DNA of 64,000 nt from Gammaproteobacteria bacterium (GCA_024235095.1 JACKNC010000001.1:1091501-1155500), one strand, 5' to 3'. Shown: positions 8,580 to 17,782, numbered from the stretch's first letter. Numbers and translations: made by a program. Notes: a model not told the origin generated them from the sequence alone.

Positions 8580-9959
8580 ATGAAAATTGTCATCCTCGGC
8601 GCCGGGCAGGTAGGCAGTTCGGTCGCACACATTCTGGCCAGCGAGGCGAACGATGTCACGGTCGTCGATGCCAACGCCGAGCGTCTGCAAACTCTCCAGG
8701 ACCGGCTGGATATTCGCACCCTGGCCGGTCATGCCTCTCATCCGACAGTGCTGGAACAGGCGGGTATGGCCGACGCAGATATGCTGGTTGCGCTGACCGA
8801 TAATGATGAAGTCAACATGATTGCCTGTCAGATCGCCTACACGCTGTTCAATACGCCGCGACGGATCGCCCGGGTTCGGTCAGGGGGGTATCTCTCCTAT
8901 AAGGATCAATTGCTGAATGACCAAGCCCTGCCCATCGACGTGCTGATCAGTCCTGAACAACTGGTGACCGATTATATTCAGCGGATCATTGAACATCCTG
9001 GAGCGTTACAGGTTCTCGATTTCGCCGAGGGTCAGGTGCGGTTGATGGGCGTCAGGGCCTATGAAGGCAGCTCTCTGGTCGGTCAGGCGCTGCGCGTGTT
9101 ACCGGATCGGATGCCAGGTATCGAAACCCGGGTAGCCGCCATCTTCCGACAGGGCCGCCCCATCATCCCGGAAGGCAATACGCTGATCGAGGCGGATGAT
9201 GAAGTATTCTTCATCGCCGCCCGCAAAAACGCCCGGGCGATTGTTAGCGAGCTGCGCAAACTGGACCGCATGGTCAAGCGCTTGATCATCGCCGGCGGCG
9301 GGCATATTGGCGCCCGGTTGGCCCAGGGCCTGGAAGACCGGTTTCAGGTCAAGATCATCGAACATAATCCGATCACTGCTCGTCACTTGTCCGAGCAACT
9401 CAACCGGGCCATCGTGTTGCAGGGCGACGCTGCTGATGAAAATCTGTTGCGACAGGAGAACATTGAGAATATGGATGTTTTTTGCGCCGTAACCAATGAT
9501 GATGAAGCCAACATTCTGTCCGCAATGCTGGCCAAGCGTATGGGCGCTCACAAGGCGATGGCGTTGATCAACCGGGTCTCATACGTCGATCTGGTGGAAT
9601 CCTCGGGCATTATCGACGTCGCGATTTCACCGCAACAGGCGACGATCGGTAGTTTGCTGACTCATGTCCGGCGCGGCCATGTCGCCAAGGTCCATTCCCT
9701 GCGCCGGGGCGCCGCCGAAGCTATAGAGGCGGTCGCGCATGGCGATTACAAAACCTCCAAGGTGGTGGGCCGGCGTCTGGACGAAATCCGCTTACCGCCG
9801 GGCACCACCATCGGCGCCGTTGCGCGCGAGGACGAGGTGATTATTTGCCACCACGACACCATGATCCAGGCTGAGGACCATGTCATCCTGTTCCTCATCG
9901 ATAAAAAGCGGGTTCCGGAAGTGGAGCGTCTGTTTACCCCGGCGCCGACCTTTTTGTAA
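8580..9959 (+). CDS. trkA: Trk potassium uptake regulator TrkA
   Basis: 459 residues from the ATG at 8580, which begins MKIVILGAGQVGSSVA; longer readings into ntrX have no support. TrkA is the cytosolic NAD(H)-binding gating subunit of the Trk K+ transporter. Two Rossmann RCK-N halves are visible, the first with GAGQVG and the second with IIAGGGHIGARLAQGLE (about residue 235), each followed by a TrkA-C domain. The transport subunit TrkH/TrkG is not in the window. It starts 7 bases after ntrX, so it is probably the last gene of the def-trkA operon. Confidence 0.95.
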   Translation: MKIVILGAGQVGSSVAHILASEANDVTVVDANAERLQTLQDRLDIRTLAGHASHPTVLEQAGMADADMLVALTDNDEVNMIACQIAYTLFNTPRRIARVRSGGYLSYKDQLLNDQALPIDVLISPEQLVTDYIQRIIEHPGALQVLDFAEGQVRLMGVRAYEGSSLVGQALRVLPDRMPGIETRVAAIFRQGRPIIPEGNTLIEADDEVFFIAARKNARAIVSELRKLDRMVKRLIIAGGGHIGARLAQGLEDRFQVKIIEHNPITARHLSEQLNRAIVLQGDAADENLLRQENIENMDVFCAVTNDDEANILSAMLAKRMGAHKAMALINRVSYVDLVESSGIIDVAISPQQATIGSLLTHVRRGHVAKVHSLRRGAAEAIEAVAHGDYKTSKVVGRRLDEIRLPPGTTIGAVAREDEVIICHHDTMIQAEDHVILFLIDKKRVPEVERLFTPAPTFL

Positions 9960-10066
9960 GCCACATCGCAGCGCGCTGCCTTGTGGTAGAATTTCCACAT
10001 CCCGAACCTGGGGGCGTCGCTCCCGTCAGAATCCCAAAAACCAGGCGTTAACAGGATCCCGAACCG

Positions 10067-10726
10067 ATGACCGCATTCAATTTTGAGCAGGCGCGTTTTA
10101 ACATGATCGAGCAGCAGATCCGGCCCTGGGAGGTGCTGGATCAGCGCGTACTGGATACCCTGACCCGGACGCCGCGCGAGGATTTCACGCCGGAACGCTA
10201 CCGCAATCTGGCTTTCAGCGACGTCGCTATCCCCATTGGCCACGGTGAAGTCATGCTGAAACCCAATATCGAGGGTCGCATTCTCCAGGCGTTGGCGGTG
10301 CAGCCGACGGATCAAATCCTGGAAGTGGGCGCCGGCAGCGGCTACCTGACGGCTTGTCTGGCGCAGCTGGCCAACAGCGTGATCAGCGTCGACATTATTC
10401 CCGACTTCATTGAAGCAGCCCATGGTAAGCTCAAGGCGCATGGAATCACTAATGTTGTACTCCATACCGGGGACGCCAGCCGTGGTTGGGGTGAACGCCG
10501 CTATCACGTTATCGCCGTGACCGGCTCGGTTGCCAGGGTTGATGAAGTTTGGCGCCAGAGTCTACGTTTGGGTGGACGACTGTTTATCGTGACGGGTCAA
10601 TTGCCGGTGATGGAAGCCTTGCTGATCACTCGGGTTGGCGAACAGGAATGGACCCAGGAAAGTTTGTTTGAAACCGAATTACCTCCATTGCGCGGCGCTA
10701 ATCCGGTCAAGACGTTTGAATTTTGA
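10067..10726 (+). CDS. Pcm-like SAM-dependent methyltransferase
   Basis: 219 residues, similar in length and fold to protein-L-isoaspartate O-methyltransferase. The SAM site ILEVGAGSGYLTACLAQL is clear. The family's usual active-site stretch (ISQP with a conserved Ser before the SAM motif) reads VMLKP here, so isoaspartyl repair activity is doubtful. Such Pcm-like proteins often lie just before tolC, as here. The region before it (9960-10066) contains TAGAAT, a possible -10, but no clear -35. Substrate unknown. Confidence 0.8.
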   Translation: MTAFNFEQARFNMIEQQIRPWEVLDQRVLDTLTRTPREDFTPERYRNLAFSDVAIPIGHGEVMLKPNIEGRILQALAVQPTDQILEVGAGSGYLTACLAQLANSVISVDIIPDFIEAAHGKLKAHGITNVVLHTGDASRGWGERRYHVIAVTGSVARVDEVWRQSLRLGGRLFIVTGQLPVMEALLITRVGEQEWTQESLFETELPPLRGANPVKTFEF

Positions 10727-10736
10727 AAGAAAAAAA

Positions 10737-10832
10737 GTATCAGGCTCCAAGCTTCAGGCTCCAGATCGGGAAATTCGTCTTGACCTGACACCTGGCACCT
10801 AACATCGGGCGCCTGGTGCTTGATACCTTCAA
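10737..10832. repeat. Degenerate short-repeat tract between the Pcm-like gene and tolC
   Basis: The intergenic region contains TCAGGCTCC twice in direct order (10739-10747 and 10754-10762), then ACACCTGGCACCTAAC and GCGCCTGGTGCTTGATAC. The last element is roughly the inverse of the first (GTATCAGGC). It looks like a decayed array of 7-9 base units with partial hairpin potential. A similar short pair, ACCTGAA twice, lies before degQ (about 30608-30621). No coding potential is seen. Confidence 0.5.
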
Positions 10833-10858
10833 AAAAATATCAGGGGAGCCTATTGACT

Positions 10859-12277
10859 ATGACTAAAATGCGTTACTCACTAGGAGCGGTGATCGTTGCT
10901 GCATTATTGTACAGTTCATCCGTGGGGGCGGAAGACCTGCTGCACATCTATCGCCAGTCTTTGGAAAGCGATCCGGTGCTCAAGGCCGCCGCCGCCAGCC
11001 AGCAAGCCTCCCAGGAGGCCAAGCCGCAGGCCCGGGCTTTATTATTGCCTAATATCGGGGTCACCGCTTCCCAGGGAAACACCTTTGGCGCTGTAGGATC
11101 AACAACCGGACGATCCTCATACGACACCCACAACTATGCGATCAGCGTGGTGCAACCACTCTATAACCGAAGCAGTCAGGTGCAGCAACGGCTGGCGGAG
11201 GCGACGGTCAATCAGGCGGACATTGATTTTCTCAATGCCGAAAACGACTTGATCCTGCGGGTCGCGCAAGCCTACTTCAGCGTATTAGCAGCGCTGGATA
11301 ATCTGACTTTCGCGACGGCGGAAAAAAATGCATTCGCCCGTCAACTAGAGCAGGCCAACCGGCGATTCGAGGTCGGTCTGGCGACGATTACTGACGTTTA
11401 CGATGCCCAGGCGCGCTTTGACGGCGCGGTGTCTTCCGAGATCAGCGCGCTCAACACGCTGGCGAATACGCGCGAACAATTGCGGCAATTGACCGGTCAG
11501 GATTATGCGCAGTTGAACATCCTGGGTAACCGGATGCCGCTGGCGCTGCCCAAACCAAGCGACCCCGAAGCCTGGGTGCGCATGGCCCTGGAGAATAATC
11601 TGTCGCTGCAAAGCGCCGGTTTCGGCGTGGAACAGGCGCGGGAAAATATCAAACTCCAGAAATCCGGCCATTATCCCAAATTGGACTTGAGCGTCAGTCG
11701 TGCGGATGTCGACAGCGGTTTTACCCATAGCTACAGCAGCCAGGCTAATCTTCAACTGACTATTCCCATCTATAGCGGCGGCGCGGTGTCCTCGCGTTCC
11801 CGCCAAGCTGCTTATAACTATGAAGCATCCCGTCAAAATCTGGAAGATTTGCAGCGTAACACCATTACTACCGTTCGTAATGCCTATCGGGGTCAGGAAA
11901 CTGCTATCAGTCAAATCAAGGCGCTTGATCAGACCCGCGTTTCGACCCGCAGCGCCCTGGAAGCAACCCAGGCGGGTTATGAAGTGGGCACCCGCACCAT
12001 CGTGGATGTGTTGAACGCTGAAACCGATGTGTACCGAGCCGAACGGGATTATGCCCAAGCCCGCTATTCCTACGTGGTCAATGTCTTGACGCTGCGGCAG
12101 GCTGCGGGTCGGCTGACCGAGGAAGATGTGATCGAAATCAATGGCTGGCTGGGCGCCGCCCATCCGACCAGCGGCGTTCCTGTTGCGCAGGCAGATGCGG
12201 GATCGACGAATGCTCTCACTGGCAAGAACATGAATAATGGCAGCAAGCGCACCATCGCTAAACCCTCCAAACCGTAA
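10859..12277 (+). CDS. tolC: TolC-family outer-membrane efflux channel
   Basis: 472 residues from the ATG at 10859, which has AGGGGAG ten bases upstream; a TTG at 10820 in the same frame lacks such a site. A signal peptide (hydrophobic run, cleavage after SSVGA) is followed by two OEP repeats of about 200 residues each, with RFEVGLATITDVYDAQARFD in the first and a matching GYEVGTRTIVDVLNAETDVYRAE in the second, as in TolC. It forms the outer-membrane exit for tripartite pumps and type I secretion. No pump genes are adjacent. The tail after about residue 430 is low in complexity. Confidence 0.93.
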   Translation: MTKMRYSLGAVIVAALLYSSSVGAEDLLHIYRQSLESDPVLKAAAASQQASQEAKPQARALLLPNIGVTASQGNTFGAVGSTTGRSSYDTHNYAISVVQPLYNRSSQVQQRLAEATVNQADIDFLNAENDLILRVAQAYFSVLAALDNLTFATAEKNAFARQLEQANRRFEVGLATITDVYDAQARFDGAVSSEISALNTLANTREQLRQLTGQDYAQLNILGNRMPLALPKPSDPEAWVRMALENNLSLQSAGFGVEQARENIKLQKSGHYPKLDLSVSRADVDSGFTHSYSSQANLQLTIPIYSGGAVSSRSRQAAYNYEASRQNLEDLQRNTITTVRNAYRGQETAISQIKALDQTRVSTRSALEATQAGYEVGTRTIVDVLNAETDVYRAERDYAQARYSYVVNVLTLRQAAGRLTEEDVIEINGWLGAAHPTSGVPVAQADAGSTNALTGKNMNNGSKRTIAKPSKP

Positions 12278-12390
12278 ACCGGTAGGTCTTGCCTGAGCGA
12301 CGGGTATCAATCATCCATGTCCGAAATCACATTCTGAATGTTGCTGACGCGAAATTCCCCCGCTCCACCTTTTTCCAAGGGGGAAAATGA

Positions 12391-12885
12391 ATGCTGACGC
12401 CAGCCGAATTGCCGCGCCGGTTGGCGGCTATCGTTTACGATGGCCTGTTGCTGGCTGGGGTATTGATCTTTGCCTCCGCGCTAGCCTGGGGCCTAATGGC
12501 GCTGCTGCTGGGCAGCGCGGCGGTTACCCTCGATAATCCGCTAAGTGGTAATCCCTTTTTTCAAACTTATCTGCTCCTGGTCTGCTTCTTTTTCTATGGC
12601 GGCTTCTGGGTTCGCGATGGCCAAACCCTGGGGATGCGCGCCTGGCGCTTACGCATCACGCGGCATGATGGCCGGGGCATCGGTTGGTCGCAAGCGTTAC
12701 TGCGCTTTCTGACCGCCAGTCTGTGGCTAACGCCCTTCTATTTACACCCGCTGTTTCAAGTCAGCGTGGCTACCAGCGTATGGATCGGCCTGGCGGTTCT
12801 GCTGTTCCTGTTGGCGTTGCGCGTACCGGATCAGGTTTCAGAAACCGAGCTGGTGGTCTTGCCTCGTCCAGGGCAAGTTGAATGA
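12391..12885 (+). CDS. RDD-family membrane protein
   Basis: 164 residues with three or four hydrophobic segments (about 17-45, 53-72, 105-122 and 126-146). The RDD signature is visible as PRRLAAIVYDGLLL near the N-terminus, with FWVRDGQTLGMRAWRLRI in the middle. RDD proteins are small inner-membrane proteins; some have been linked to ion transport, but the role here is unknown. The ribosome site GGGGGAA lies in the 3' arm of a possible 7-bp stem with TTCCCCC at 12355-12361. The gene overlaps hemF by ATGA. Confidence 0.85.
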   Translation: MLTPAELPRRLAAIVYDGLLLAGVLIFASALAWGLMALLLGSAAVTLDNPLSGNPFFQTYLLLVCFFFYGGFWVRDGQTLGMRAWRLRITRHDGRGIGWSQALLRFLTASLWLTPFYLHPLFQVSVATSVWIGLAVLLFLLALRVPDQVSETELVVLPRPGQVE

Positions 12886-13838
12886 ACAGTGATGACGCTT
12901 TATCGGTTCACGGTCCACCGGTTCTGACTTATCTGCACGAATTGCAGGACCGCTTGACCGCCGCGCTGGAAACGGTCGATGGCGGCGCGACCTTTCACGA
13001 AGACGCCTGGGAGCGTCCCGTGTCTGATTCTGCATTAGCCGGCGGCGGTCGCAGCCGGGTGTTGCGCGAGGGCGCATTGTTCGAACAGGCGGGAATTAAT
13101 CTCTCGCATGTCACGGGAACCCGTCTGCCGCCCTCAGCGACCGCGCAACGCCCGGAGTTGGCGGGGCGCGGTTTTGCAGCGATGGGTGTGTCCCTGGTGG
13201 TCCATCCACGCAATCCTTATATCCCAACTTCCCATGCCAATGTCCGGTTTTTTAATGCGTTCCGGGAGGACGCTGAGCCGGCCTGGTGGTTCGGCGGCGG
13301 GTTCGATCTCACGCCGTACTATGGTTTCGAGGAGGACTGTGTGCATTGGCATCGCACAGCGCAAGCGGCCTGCGAATCGTTTGGGCCGGAGGTTTACCCG
13401 CGCTGCAAACGCGCCTGTGACGAGTATTTCTTTCTGAAGCACCGCAATGAACCGCGTGGAGTTGGTGGGTTGTTCTTCGACGATCTGAACGAAGGCGGTT
13501 TCGCGCACTGTTTCGCCTTCATGCGCAGCGTCGGCGACCATTTTTTGCCGGCCTATCTGCCCATCGTCGAACAGCGGCGGGCGTGGCCCTATGGCGAGAG
13601 GGAGCGGGAGTTTCAACTGTATAGGCGGGGGCGCTATGTCGAATTCAACCTGGTGTACGACCGGGGAACGTTATTTGGCTTGCAATCCGGCGGGCGGACC
13701 GAATCCATTCTGATGTCGCTGCCACCCCGGGTGCGCTGGGAATATTACTGGCGACCCGAACCCGGCAGTCCCGAAGCACAGCTTTATGAGTTTTTTCTGC
13801 AACCGCGTGACTGGCTGGCCCCGCTTGACAGGCAGTAG
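12882..13838 (+). CDS. hemF: Oxygen-dependent coproporphyrinogen III oxidase
   Basis: 318 residues, normal length. It converts coproporphyrinogen III to protoporphyrinogen IX with O2 in heme synthesis. Typical stretches are present: GGGRSRVLREGALFEQAGIN, HPRNPYIPTSHANVRF, WWFGGGFDLTPYYGFEED, and near the C-terminus YVEFNLVYDRGTLFGLQSGGR. It is translationally coupled to the RDD gene. An aerobic enzyme implies growth with oxygen at least part of the time. Confidence 0.97.
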   Translation: MNSDDALSVHGPPVLTYLHELQDRLTAALETVDGGATFHEDAWERPVSDSALAGGGRSRVLREGALFEQAGINLSHVTGTRLPPSATAQRPELAGRGFAAMGVSLVVHPRNPYIPTSHANVRFFNAFREDAEPAWWFGGGFDLTPYYGFEEDCVHWHRTAQAACESFGPEVYPRCKRACDEYFFLKHRNEPRGVGGLFFDDLNEGGFAHCFAFMRSVGDHFLPAYLPIVEQRRAWPYGEREREFQLYRRGRYVEFNLVYDRGTLFGLQSGGRTESILMSLPPRVRWEYYWRPEPGSPEAQLYEFFLQPRDWLAPLDRQ

Positions 13839-14029
13839 GACTATGCAGGCGATTAATGAAGCTATTGGAGCGTGGCCGATTCGTTAGGATTATCCCAAAT
13901 TACACACTGGTCAAGGCGCAAAGAGTGGAATGGATTTACAAAAGTATCTCATTAAGCATCAATTAGTGTATATTTTGGCAAACTCACCCACTTTTCTGAC
14001 AGCATGATCAATTTAATTAGGTAATCTTC

Positions 14030-15937
14030 ATGGAATCTACATTTAAACTGTCGGCCCTGGGCATTCAACCGGGCTGGGATACCCAGGTTGTGCGCGCTCA
14101 GTTACAACCCTTGCTCAAGGGTGATCCAGCTACTTTTGCCGACATCTTCCATCGTCTTTCCCTGAACGAACAGGTTGTGCTGAGCACAAACTTGCCGAAG
14201 GACAAGGCAGAGAGGCTCCTGGAAAAATTGACAGCTATCGGCCTGAAGTGCCGCATGGACCCCATGGCGCTGAGCTTGGCGCCGCTAGGGGGTGGAGAGT
14301 ATACCTGCCCGGCTTGTGGCCACCGCCAACCGCGCAGCTTTGATGACACGCCGGACATCTGTGAACGCTGTGGCATTGTGGGCCGCAATTATGAGAGCGC
14401 CAGCGACCTGAAGCGTCTCGTCGAAATTGAACGCCAACGCTTACAGGCTATCAAGGATCGGGCGGAAGCCAAGACAACAAAATCAGCAGAAGACAAGACT
14501 CGCGAACAACATGAAAAACTGCGCGCCATCGCTCAGCGCCAGGTGGAAAAGGAATTGGGGATTACCCCCATGGTCAAGCTGAAGGCCAAACTCAAGTCAC
14601 TGCATGAACAAAATGTATTGATCCCAATTTTTGGCGGTTCGACAGCGGCGATTATCGGTATCGGTCTGCTGGTGTGGCAACTTGTACTCACTCCCTCGAA
14701 AACCATCGTTACAGCTTCGACTGCTAAACCTCCTCCTCAACCCGCTGGTTTGCAGATCACCGTTAAACCAGCGCCGGATGCGGTGTTCAAAGTGGAAGGT
14801 TCAACGCCGTCGGCAACGACTGCCGGCGCTCCAGGCATGACGGTCGCGGCGGCGGATTCTCCAGCAGAATCAGAGCAGGGCGCGCTGGCCGCTAATGCAG
14901 CTACCTCGAACGCGACGCCAGCGACAGAGAGCTTGAATACACCGCCAGTCAATTCCGCCCTGACCCAGCCCCAGTCGCTACTGGATGTCAATCAACTAGC
15001 GCTGGCCCGTCCTGCTGCGGGAAATACAAATGTACCAGGCGCGCTAGGCGCCGCTGGGCAGTCGTCGGCGCGATATCCACAGATAATGAACAATCTGGCG
15101 TTGTATCAAATTTCCATTGGCAATGTTGACGCAGCTACCGGCAGCGTCGACCAGGTGGTCAAATGGCTGGGCAATCAGAAGAACCGTCTGTCCAACAGCC
15201 AACTGGATCAACTTAATCGCTTTCAGGTGGATATCCGCGCCAGGATTGCCAGCCAGTACTTCAAGCGGCAGGAGCCGGCGATTGCGCAAACCCAGTGGTT
15301 TCAGGCGACCGATCTGGCTAATTCGATTGTGACGCCTAGCGAACGCGCCCAGGCTTTCAGCAAGCTGGCGCGCACGCTGCATGAAGTGCAAGCCTCGACG
15401 GCGAAGGATTATTTTAGCCGGGCGCTGGAAACGACGCGGTTGGTCGCCGATCCGATGGGTCAAGTGGTCGCGCTGAGTGCGGTAGGTCGGGATTTGGCGC
15501 GCACTGGCCGGCGCCAGCAGTCTCAGGATTTGTTCGGCCGGGCGACGTTGGCAATAGAGGCGTTGAAGGCCCCGAGCGACCGGTTAGTAGCGCTAGCGAT
15601 TCTGGCGAAACATCGGGCAGAGGGCGGTGATACAACGACGGCGAAGTCTTTATTGAGCACGCTTGCCAAGCAGATGGAGTCCTTTCGTGGCCAGTTTCCA
15701 GAGACGCTAGCCCAGCATCGGGCCGAGGCCTTCAGCGCACTGGCCTTGAATTTGGCGATCCTGCGGGAGACGGCGGCGGCGCAATCTGAATTTACGGCGG
15801 CCTTCAACCAAGCTGAGGCGCTGACCGAGCCGGAAATGCGGGCGAATGCGTTGTTTTATTTAGCGCAGGATCTTGCTCTGGCCGGCGATCGCCAGGCGGC
15901 GGCCAAACTGGCGGCGGCGGTGACGTCAAAGGATTAG
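14030..15937 (+). CDS. Zinc-ribbon, single-TM protein with C-terminal TPR-like repeats, function unknown
   Basis: 635 residues, not assigned to a named family. Residues 1-80 form a small helical/beta domain (KAERLLEKLTAIGLKCRM) resembling the L7/L12 C-terminal fold. A zinc ribbon follows (about 87-113) with CPAC and CERC pairs. Then comes a charged coiled coil (about 125-185), one transmembrane segment (about 203-222), a low-complexity Ala/Thr/Pro region (about 230-340) and 35-residue helical repeats (about 345-630) like TPR or SEL1. The N-terminus is probably cytosolic and the repeats periplasmic. It is monocistronic, closed by the hairpin at 15987. Role unknown; a scaffold at the inner membrane is a guess. 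Confidence 0.7.
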   Translation: MESTFKLSALGIQPGWDTQVVRAQLQPLLKGDPATFADIFHRLSLNEQVVLSTNLPKDKAERLLEKLTAIGLKCRMDPMALSLAPLGGGEYTCPACGHRQPRSFDDTPDICERCGIVGRNYESASDLKRLVEIERQRLQAIKDRAEAKTTKSAEDKTREQHEKLRAIAQRQVEKELGITPMVKLKAKLKSLHEQNVLIPIFGGSTAAIIGIGLLVWQLVLTPSKTIVTASTAKPPPQPAGLQITVKPAPDAVFKVEGSTPSATTAGAPGMTVAAADSPAESEQGALAANAATSNATPATESLNTPPVNSALTQPQSLLDVNQLALARPAAGNTNVPGALGAAGQSSARYPQIMNNLALYQISIGNVDAATGSVDQVVKWLGNQKNRLSNSQLDQLNRFQVDIRARIASQYFKRQEPAIAQTQWFQATDLANSIVTPSERAQAFSKLARTLHEVQASTAKDYFSRALETTRLVADPMGQVVALSAVGRDLARTGRRQQSQDLFGRATLAIEALKAPSDRLVALAILAKHRAEGGDTTTAKSLLSTLAKQMESFRGQFPETLAQHRAEAFSALALNLAILRETAAAQSEFTAAFNQAEALTEPEMRANALFYLAQDLALAGDRQAAAKLAAAVTSKD

Positions 15938-15986
15938 CATTTTGCTTTTAGCAGTAACTTAATGTTATTTCGCGCTACGTCCGTCC

Positions 15987-16019
15987 AAAAAAAAGCCGGC
16001 GCGAAGCCGGCTTGCTTTT
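15987..16019. terminator. Bidirectional intrinsic terminator
   Basis: A perfect 8-bp stem AAGCCGGC / GCCGGCTT (15993-16000 and 16006-16013) with loop GCGAA has an A run before it and CTTTTC after it. It sits between the convergent zinc-ribbon gene and the pilin gene, so it can end transcripts from both sides. Confidence 0.9.
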
Positions 16020-16037
16020 CTTGGGAGAGTGTAAGGG

Positions 16038-16526
16038 CTAACGCCAGCATTGCTCGATGACGTTAGCGGCAATTGCTGGAGGAAATTGATTATTCAATCC
16101 TTTTTGGCCGGCTTGGTTGAGGTTCAGCGTTGGTCCGGTCAGCCCACCACATTGATCGTTGCCTTGGTCAGCAGTCGCTGGCGTGGCGGTTACGGTAAAA
16201 GTGTTCTGACCCAGATTCCCCACAGTAATGGTGTAATAGCCACCGGGCGGCCCACCTTCTTTGGGAGATTGCGTAAGGCCCATGTTAACTAATCGAGTCG
16301 CTGCATCATTGGGTGGAGGACCACCGGCATAGCCCGTTGTTAAATTCTCTGTGTAAATCCGCTCCATGAACTGCGCCGCTTCCAGCAGCACCGCCCGGGC
16401 GTCCGCCCGCCGCGATTTACGCACACTCTCGGTATAAGACGGGTAAGCAATCGCGGCGACAATCGCGACAATCGCTAAGGTAATCATCAACTCGATCAGG
16501 GTAAAGCCTCGTTGTCGTTTCATCAT
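16038..16526 (-). CDS. pilE: Type IV pilin-like protein (PilE/minor pilin)
   Basis: 162 residues. The N-terminus MMKRQRGFTLIELM has the prepilin peptidase site (cut between Gly and Phe) and Glu5, followed by the hydrophobic helix that packs in the pilus core. Residues KSRRADARAVLLEAAQFMERIY are typical of PilE/ComP-type pilins. Two Cys (DQCGG and EQCW) would form the C-terminal disulfide loop. It may be a major or minor pilin of a type IV pilus, in line with tsaP and dprA at the left end. No other pil genes are adjacent. The ribosome site GAGGCG precedes the paired ATGATG. Confidence 0.85.
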   Translation of the reverse strand: MMKRQRGFTLIELMITLAIVAIVAAIAYPSYTESVRKSRRADARAVLLEAAQFMERIYTENLTTGYAGGPPPNDAATRLVNMGLTQSPKEGGPPGGYYTITVGNLGQNTFTVTATPATADQGNDQCGGLTGPTLNLNQAGQKGLNNQFPPAIAANVIEQCWR

Positions 16527-16679
16527 CTTGCGCCTCTAAGCCAAATTTTAAGCGCTCTCGTCAAAAGAAGCGTCATTGTTAAGTTGAATAAGGCATAGTC
16601 CGTGCGTCCGCCGGACAGAGCGTTGATCTGTTCACACCGCTTCTGATTCAATGGTCGCAATTTTCCGACAAATGGTCAA

Positions 16680-17717
16680 CTAGATCGTAGTCATCACGGG
16701 TGGCGGCGGCAACGCCTCTTGCCGACTGAAGCGCACCAACGCGCCAATTCGCTGGTCTCCCAGCGAGTCCAGTTCGATCAGGGAAAGCGTTTCGCCTGGT
16801 TCGCTCGACTCAGGGGACAACTTGATTCCGAGGCGAGTCAGGCGCAAAGTCAGCGGGCGTGCCTGCAAATACTTCTCAGGCTGGCTGAGCACTTGCTGCA
16901 CCTGCTCCAGATAGTCGTCCAGCGTCCCCAGCCGCTTGCGGACCGCGACCAGATCTTCCTCGACCTGAACCAACCGCTGCTCCAGCGCGGTTTCCCGGCG
17001 CGGATGTTCATCCGTGGACAACAGCAACGGCTGCAACCCCTGAGCGTGACTGCGCAAAGCCCGCAATTGCGCCTGCAAGCGCCGCCGCTGCTCCTCGAGC
17101 GAACTGCGCTGATCACGAATCTCATTGATCCGCTCTAGCGCTCGCATCGCCAGAAACACCAGCATCCGCTGCTGTAAACCCTCTCGCAACCGCTTTTCGC
17201 TGGTCGTCGGAAAAAACAGTCGATGCTTGGAAAAACTGACCCGGATCTGCCGGACATCGCGCACCAGCACATCACCCCGCAGCGCTGCGCCAAAGGTTTC
17301 GGTCTCGCGCCTGACCATCAGCATCAGGGCATAGCCCCGCTCCGCTCCACTCTCCTGGAAAAAAAGCCGGAGACCGGAATCTTCCGCCAGCATCTTGCGC
17401 AAATCGTCGACCGTCGCAAAAAAAGCATTCACCTCAGGATGTCGAGACCAGGCGTGAGCATCCAGGGTAATGGCCGGCGGCAACTGCTTCAGCATCTTTT
17501 CCGCGTAAATTGACGCTGTCTCCACCGCATTCAGCAGCTTATCAGCATAGCTGCCAACCAAGCGAATGCGCGGCTCGCTGGCGTCTACTACCGCCTCGAT
17601 GGCGTCGCGCATGGCCGCCAGCCGTTCCTGATGATGGCGATGCTCGGCTAGGCGTTCCTGGGCAAACGCCGCTAGACCGCCGAAAACCTGCTGGAGAAAG
17701 CCTTGCTCGTCGGTCAT
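16680..17717 (-). CDS. Coiled-coil protein of unknown function
   Basis: 345 residues, soluble, not recognised. Residues 1-60 are helical and rich in Gln, His and Arg; 85-185 look globular (MLMVRRETETFGAALRGDVL); 200-285 are strongly heptad-like (RINEIRDQRSSLEEQRRRLQ), then a small C-terminal beta region (ETLSLIELDSLGDQRIGALV). It has no signal peptide or TM segment. The start has AGGTGAGAG upstream. It lies downstream of the HNH gene on the same strand, separated by a C/G hairpin, so the two may or may not share a transcript. Confidence 0.65.
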   Translation of the reverse strand: MTDEQGFLQQVFGGLAAFAQERLAEHRHHQERLAAMRDAIEAVVDASEPRIRLVGSYADKLLNAVETASIYAEKMLKQLPPAITLDAHAWSRHPEVNAFFATVDDLRKMLAEDSGLRLFFQESGAERGYALMLMVRRETETFGAALRGDVLVRDVRQIRVSFSKHRLFFPTTSEKRLREGLQQRMLVFLAMRALERINEIRDQRSSLEEQRRRLQAQLRALRSHAQGLQPLLLSTDEHPRRETALEQRLVQVEEDLVAVRKRLGTLDDYLEQVQQVLSQPEKYLQARPLTLRLTRLGIKLSPESSEPGETLSLIELDSLGDQRIGALVRFSRQEALPPPPVMTTI

Positions 17718-17741
17718 TTTCTCTCACCTTTGTAACCGTTT

Positions 17742-17762
17742 CCCCCCTTTGGTAAAGGGGGG
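17742..17762. repeat. C/G-rich hairpin element
   Basis: A perfect 9-bp stem CCCCCCTTT / AAAGGGGGG with loop GGT is followed by TTAGGGGGGA. It lies between the HNH gene and the coiled-coil gene. It belongs to a loose family in this window that includes imperfect copies at 12355-12385, 33326-33346 and 48211-48239. It may be a dispersed repeat or a weak terminator. Confidence 0.6.
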
Positions 17763-17782
17763 TTAGGGGGGATTCCACACCT

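Noticed and set aside
10820..10858. TTG start giving tolC 13 extra residues
   Set aside because: There is no ribosome site before it, while AGGGGAG precedes the ATG at 10859 and the signal peptide begins there.
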